From NCBI GenBank assembly GCA_937967705.1, contig CALCJG010000372.1, positions 1-9,257 on the forward strand: a DNA stretch of 9,257 nucleotides, given 5' to 3'. The stretch comes from an uncultured Spirochaetia bacterium (lineage in GTDB: Bacteria; Spirochaetota; UBA4802; JAGODF01). Shown here piece by piece: positions 6,179-9,257 of the stretch (position 1 is the stretch's first letter; each line of letters opens with the position of its first letter). Both the position numbers and the translations under genes were made by a program. The notes under the pieces were generated by a model. The model was not told the origin of the DNA. It saw only the letters and a list, made by a program, of their open reading frames with translations, and made no database searches.

Positions 6179-8845
6179 ATGAACCTTGAAAGCATCTACT
6201 CCCTCTCCGTCGAAGAAATACTCAGTAGCCTGAACACATCCCCGGACGGCCTCAGCTCATCCCAGGCCGAAGAAATCGCTGATAAAATCGGTCTTAACGA
6301 GATATCCTCCCAAAAGAAGAAATCTTTTCTGAAGAAAATCGTCTCCTACCTGATCGATCCCATGGTAATCATACTCATCTTCGCTTCGGCTTTTTCCGCT
6401 TTTATCGGCGATTTCATAGAGGCCGCTGCCATCATGGGTGTCGTCCTGATCAACACCATCATTAGCTACATACAGGACAGCAAGGCCGAAAAGGCCGTCG
6501 AGGAGCTAAGGAAGATACTCTCGCCGCAGTTCAAGGTCATCCGGGGAGGTATCGTCGAGATCATCTCATCGAAGTTTCTCGTTCCTGGAGACATCATCGT
6601 CTTTGAAGCGGGGGACATCATTCCCGCCGACACGAGAGTTATAGAAGCCAAGAACATCCTGGTGGACGAGGCGCACCTCACGGGAGAGAGCGAGCCCATC
6701 CGCAAAAAGGCCGACGCCCTTGCCGAGAGCGGTCTTCGCCTCTACGAGATGTCCAACGTCGTCTTCGCCGGAAGCAAGGTGCAGAGCGGATACGGGAAAG
6801 GGGCCATATTCTCCACCGGCTCACACACGGAGATGGGCAAGATCGCCATGAACATTCAGGAAGCGGAGGAGGAAAAGACGCCTCTGCAGAAAAGGCTGGC
6901 CCGGGAAACCAAGTTCCTCGTCATTCTAGCCTTCGTATCAGCCTTCGCCGTACTGGGCATCAGCGTCATGCGCCAGTTCCACATCAACGAGGCCATACTC
7001 ATCGCCGTCAGCATCATGGTTGCGGTCTTCCCTGAGGGGCTCCCCGCCTCCATTACAATCGCCCTTTCCCTTGCCGTCCAGAGACTGGCGTCCAACTCTG
7101 TCATCACCAAGAAGCTTTCATCAGTGGAAACGCTGGGCAATGTAGACTATAGCTGCACCGACAAAACCGGTACAATCACACAGCACAACATGACCGTCAA
7201 AGAATACTTCATAAGCGACGGCTTCCACTCCCAGGCAGATATATTCAAGATGATTGCCGAAGGCCATTCCTCACTGATGAGAAAGATCTTTCTTGTTGCA
7301 TCCAAATGCTCCACGGCAGAGATCACCGAGGAGGACGGCAACATCATTCGGGAGATGGGCGACCCGACGGAACTGGCTATCATCAAATCGGCGCTCATCA
7401 CCGGCTTCAAGACTTCCCAGTTCGAGAACGAGCGTGTCATCGAAAAGCAACCCTTTTCTTCGGAAACCATGTACTCCCTCAGCCTGGTCGAAGAAGCCCG
7501 GGGGCAGCGGGAAATGCTGATGATGGGAGCGCCTGAAAAGATCATCTCCTTCTGCAACACCATGCGCATCCAGGAGGAGAACCACCCCCTAACGAATAAT
7601 CACCGATCCCAGGTCCTTGCCCATCTCGCCGAAAGGGCAGAGCGGGGTTTCCGCCTCATCGGCTTTGCCGTTAAGCCCGCCGATCGTGATTCCAATCGTC
7701 TTGAGGAAGTCCCCTCCGGCAACTTCGTTTTCCTGGGATGTGCTGTCATCTACGACCCTCCCAAGGATGAGGTACAGCAGGTTATACAGGAAGCCAAGGC
7801 CGCCAATATCAACGTCGTCATGATCACCGGCGACAGCAAAAACACGGGTTTTTCCATTGCCCAGGGCGTCGGCATCGCCGATGATCCGTCCCAAGCCATC
7901 GAGGGCCGTGAACTGGAGGCTCTGAGCGACGCTGAACTGGACGATAAAATCGAAACCCTGCGGGTCTATTCCCGCGTAGCCCCCCTGGACAAACTCATGA
8001 TCGTGGACAAACTGCGGAACAAGGACCATATCGTCGCCATGACGGGGGACGGCGTCAATGACGCACCGGCGCTTAAAAGAGCCGATGTCGGGATAGCCAT
8101 GGGCCGTGCGGGCAGCCAGGTGACCCAGGAAGCCGCGGATATCATCCTAACGGATGATAATTTCTCCACCATCGTTAAGGCCATCGAGGAAGGCCGGGTC
8201 ATCTACCACAATCTTAAGAAGCTCATACTTTACCTGATCACGAACAACATCGGTAAAGTCGTGGCCATCATCGTGCCTCCCCTCATGGGATTTCCAGCAC
8301 CCCTTCTCCCTCTGCAGATACTCTGGTCCAACGTCGTCATGGAATCCTTCCCCGGCGTGGGTATCAGCACGGACCGGGCCAGCAAAAAAATCATGCTGAC
8401 AAAACCCTCTTCACTCTCGGAAGCCCTCATCACCGCAAGAGAGCGTATAAACCTCATTCTTGACGGTTTCATCTTCGGCCTTTCCGTTTCTGCGGGTTAC
8501 CTCCTGACGGCCCATCTCACCGGCGAATGGAATCAGGATAATCCCGTCACAGCCAGGACAGCCGCTTTCATCATCACGTTGCTGTCCCCACAAATCTACA
8601 TTTTCATCCTGCGTGAGGGAAATCTCTTTGAAAAATTTTTCCAGGCAAACCGGCTTTTGAAATTCTTTTTTCTATTTACAATAATCATGATTATTAGCAT
8701 TTTGTATATACCCTATTTCAACATAGTCTTCAAGACAGTCCCTATTTGGGATACGACTCTCTGGGGAATTATGATAGGGTTTTCATTGGTCACGTCGTTA
8801 TTCCGATTTATTATCAGTTCCATAAGAGACAGAGGGACAAAATGA
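6179..8845 (+). CDS. Type II P-type cation-transporting ATPase
   Basis: An 888-residue ATP-driven cation pump of the inner membrane, SERCA/Na,K-ATPase-like. Visible in order: actuator LTGES (168-171), TM4 PEGLP (Glu286), phosphorylation motif DKTGTIT with Asp328, nucleotide-domain PFSSET and GAPE (450-453), MITGD, and the hinge TGDGVNDAP (622-630). Six C-terminal helices of the Cation_ATPase_C type follow, the region around 8625-8760 being AT-rich. ATG 6179 is preferred: GGAAAGAG (6164-6171) precedes it, and the product begins with the family-typical SVEEILSSL segment; ATG 6098 would add 27 atypical residues. Ion-site residues differ from SERCA: Lys693 replaces Glu771, Met721 replaces Thr799 and Glu722 replaces Asp800, while Asn690, Asn718 and Glu286 remain. 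Two ATP-pocket lysines are methionine (431 and 449). The catalytic core looks intact; the transported ion cannot be named. The stop overlaps the dapF start (ATGA). Confidence 0.93.
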   Translation: MNLESIYSLSVEEILSSLNTSPDGLSSSQAEEIADKIGLNEISSQKKKSFLKKIVSYLIDPMVIILIFASAFSAFIGDFIEAAAIMGVVLINTIISYIQDSKAEKAVEELRKILSPQFKVIRGGIVEIISSKFLVPGDIIVFEAGDIIPADTRVIEAKNILVDEAHLTGESEPIRKKADALAESGLRLYEMSNVVFAGSKVQSGYGKGAIFSTGSHTEMGKIAMNIQEAEEEKTPLQKRLARETKFLVILAFVSAFAVLGISVMRQFHINEAILIAVSIMVAVFPEGLPASITIALSLAVQRLASNSVITKKLSSVETLGNVDYSCTDKTGTITQHNMTVKEYFISDGFHSQADIFKMIAEGHSSLMRKIFLVASKCSTAEITEEDGNIIREMGDPTELAIIKSALITGFKTSQFENERVIEKQPFSSETMYSLSLVEEARGQREMLMMGAPEKIISFCNTMRIQEENHPLTNNHRSQVLAHLAERAERGFRLIGFAVKPADRDSNRLEEVPSGNFVFLGCAVIYDPPKDEVQQVIQEAKAANINVVMITGDSKNTGFSIAQGVGIADDPSQAIEGRELEALSDAELDDKIETLRVYSRVAPLDKLMIVDKLRNKDHIVAMTGDGVNDAPALKRADVGIAMGRAGSQVTQEAADIILTDDNFSTIVKAIEEGRVIYHNLKKLILYLITNNIGKVVAIIVPPLMGFPAPLLPLQILWSNVVMESFPGVGISTDRASKKIMLTKPSSLSEALITARERINLILDGFIFGLSVSAGYLLTAHLTGEWNQDNPVTARTAAFIITLLSPQIYIFILREGNLFEKFFQANRLLKFFFLFTIIMIISILYIPYFNIVFKTVPIWDTTLWGIMIGFSLVTSLFRFIISSIRDRGTK
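8680..8695. repeat. 16-bp perfect palindrome inside the ATPase gene
   Basis: AATAATCATGATTATT reads identically on both strands. It encodes part of a hydrophobic helix (Ile-Ile-Met-Ile-Ile) in an unusually AT-rich stretch about 150 nt before dapF. It could be an internal operator or promoter region for dapF, or a by-product of isoleucine codons. Confidence 0.4.
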
Positions 8846-9211
8846 TCAAGTTTACAAAACTTCAGGGCATCGGCAACGACTATCTCTATATAGACGCCCG
8901 ACGAAAAAAGATCAAGGACCCGGAAAATCTGGCCATTAAAATGAGCGAGAGGCATTTCGGGGTGGGATCCGACGGTCTCATACTTATACTCTCTTCAGAC
9001 AGCGCCGACTTCCAGATGCGCATCTTTAATGCCGACGGCAGCGAGGCGGAGATGTGCGGAAACGGTATCCGCTGCTTTGCCAAGTATGTCTTCGATCACG
9101 GACTCACGAGCAAAAAAAACATCTCGGTGGAAACCCTCGCGGGGATTAAATACATAGACATGACGGCAAAACACAACCGCGTGGAAAAAGTACGAGTGGA
9201 CATGGGCGAAC
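8842..9211 (+). CDS. dapF: Diaminopimelate epimerase, 3'-truncated by adapter junction
   Basis: It converts LL- to meso-2,6-diaminopimelate for lysine and peptidoglycan synthesis in the cytoplasm. About 123 residues are genuine. The start MIKFTKLQGIGNDYLYID matches the family N-terminus (Asn12 in GND). RHFGVGSDGLI and NADGSEAEMCGNGIRC follow, with catalytic Cys72; the second catalytic cysteine lies in the missing half. ATG 8842 is chosen over the in-frame ATG at 8746 because GAGGG (8832-8836) is 5 nt upstream, the motif alignment starts here, and ATGA overlaps the ATPase stop, implying translational coupling. Full family length is about 270-280 residues. The frame reads on past 9211 into adapter sequence, ending in the artefactual residues IGRAHV and a false TGA at 9232-9234. 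Confidence 0.95.
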
Positions 9212-9257
9212 AGATCGGAAGAGCACACGTCTGAACTCCAGTCACGAGTGGATATCT
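9212..9257 (+). other. Illumina TruSeq adapter and index contamination
   Basis: From AGATCGGAAGAGCACACGTC at 9212 the sequence follows the TruSeq read-1 3' adapter through 9245 (ending CCAGTCAC). Next come GAGTGGAT (9246-9253), which fits the index position, and ATCT, the start of the downstream adapter. It is not genomic sequence and should be trimmed. The match is from memory of the adapter and runs essentially unbroken to the contig end. Confidence 0.98.

Noticed and set aside
8746..8841. Earlier in-frame ATG for dapF inside the ATPase gene
   Set aside because: The conserved DapF N-terminus begins at the ATG at 8842, which has its own ribosome site and the ATGA overlap.
8995..9228. Minus-strand open frame at the contig end
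   Set aside because: Its first codons are reverse-complemented adapter sequence and the rest is antisense to dapF.

Overview
The window is a chromosomal fragment of a Gram-negative-type bacterium with moderately GC-rich coding sequence. It contains no mobile elements, tRNAs, rRNAs or CRISPR repeats. The signs are a lipoprotein-type signal on a secreted protein, a diaminopimelate pathway gene (dapF), a metX-metW pair behind an S-box (SAM-I) riboswitch, and a membrane-embedded site-2 protease. Desulfobacterota/deltaproteobacterial or spirochaete-like lineages fit, but the sequence does not settle the phylum.

Layout. (1) Bases 1-1394 hold the 3' part of a site-2 protease (M50) gene whose C-terminus carries an SdiA-regulated/phytase-esterase-like beta-propeller; an intrinsic terminator follows at 1395-1423. 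(2) A sigma70-like promoter with two small dyads leads into a SAM-I riboswitch (1495-1597). The riboswitch precedes a tight forward cluster: metX (homoserine O-acyltransferase), metW (class I SAM-dependent methyltransferase fold) and a PTS EIIA/PtsN-like protein. (3) A strong hairpin at 3983-4014, U-rich on both strands, separates this cluster from a convergent minus-strand gene. That gene (4034-5878) encodes a 614-residue lipoprotein with an Ig-like domain, a von Willebrand factor A domain with a MIDAS motif, and a C-terminal FlgO/CsgG-like domain. (4) A 300-base divergent intergenic region (5879-6178) carries hairpins and a 10-bp long-range inverted repeat. It precedes a type II P-type cation ATPase (6179-8845), whose last codons overlap the start of dapF (8842 onward).

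Artefact. The last 46 bases (9212-9257) are Illumina TruSeq adapter plus index, not genome. dapF is therefore cut at 9211 by a library or assembly artefact; its last apparent residues and stop codon are not biological.

Biology. The met operon should be switched by S-adenosylmethionine, and its third gene would tie a PTS-type phosphorylation sensor to methionine supply. The most unusual items are three. The P-type ATPase has a lysine where SERCA-type pumps have a calcium-binding glutamate in TM5, and methionines at two normally lysine ATP-binding positions. The protease is fused to a propeller. The surface or periplasmic lipoprotein joins vWA and FlgO-like domains. No defence system or other recognisable novel multigene system is present.
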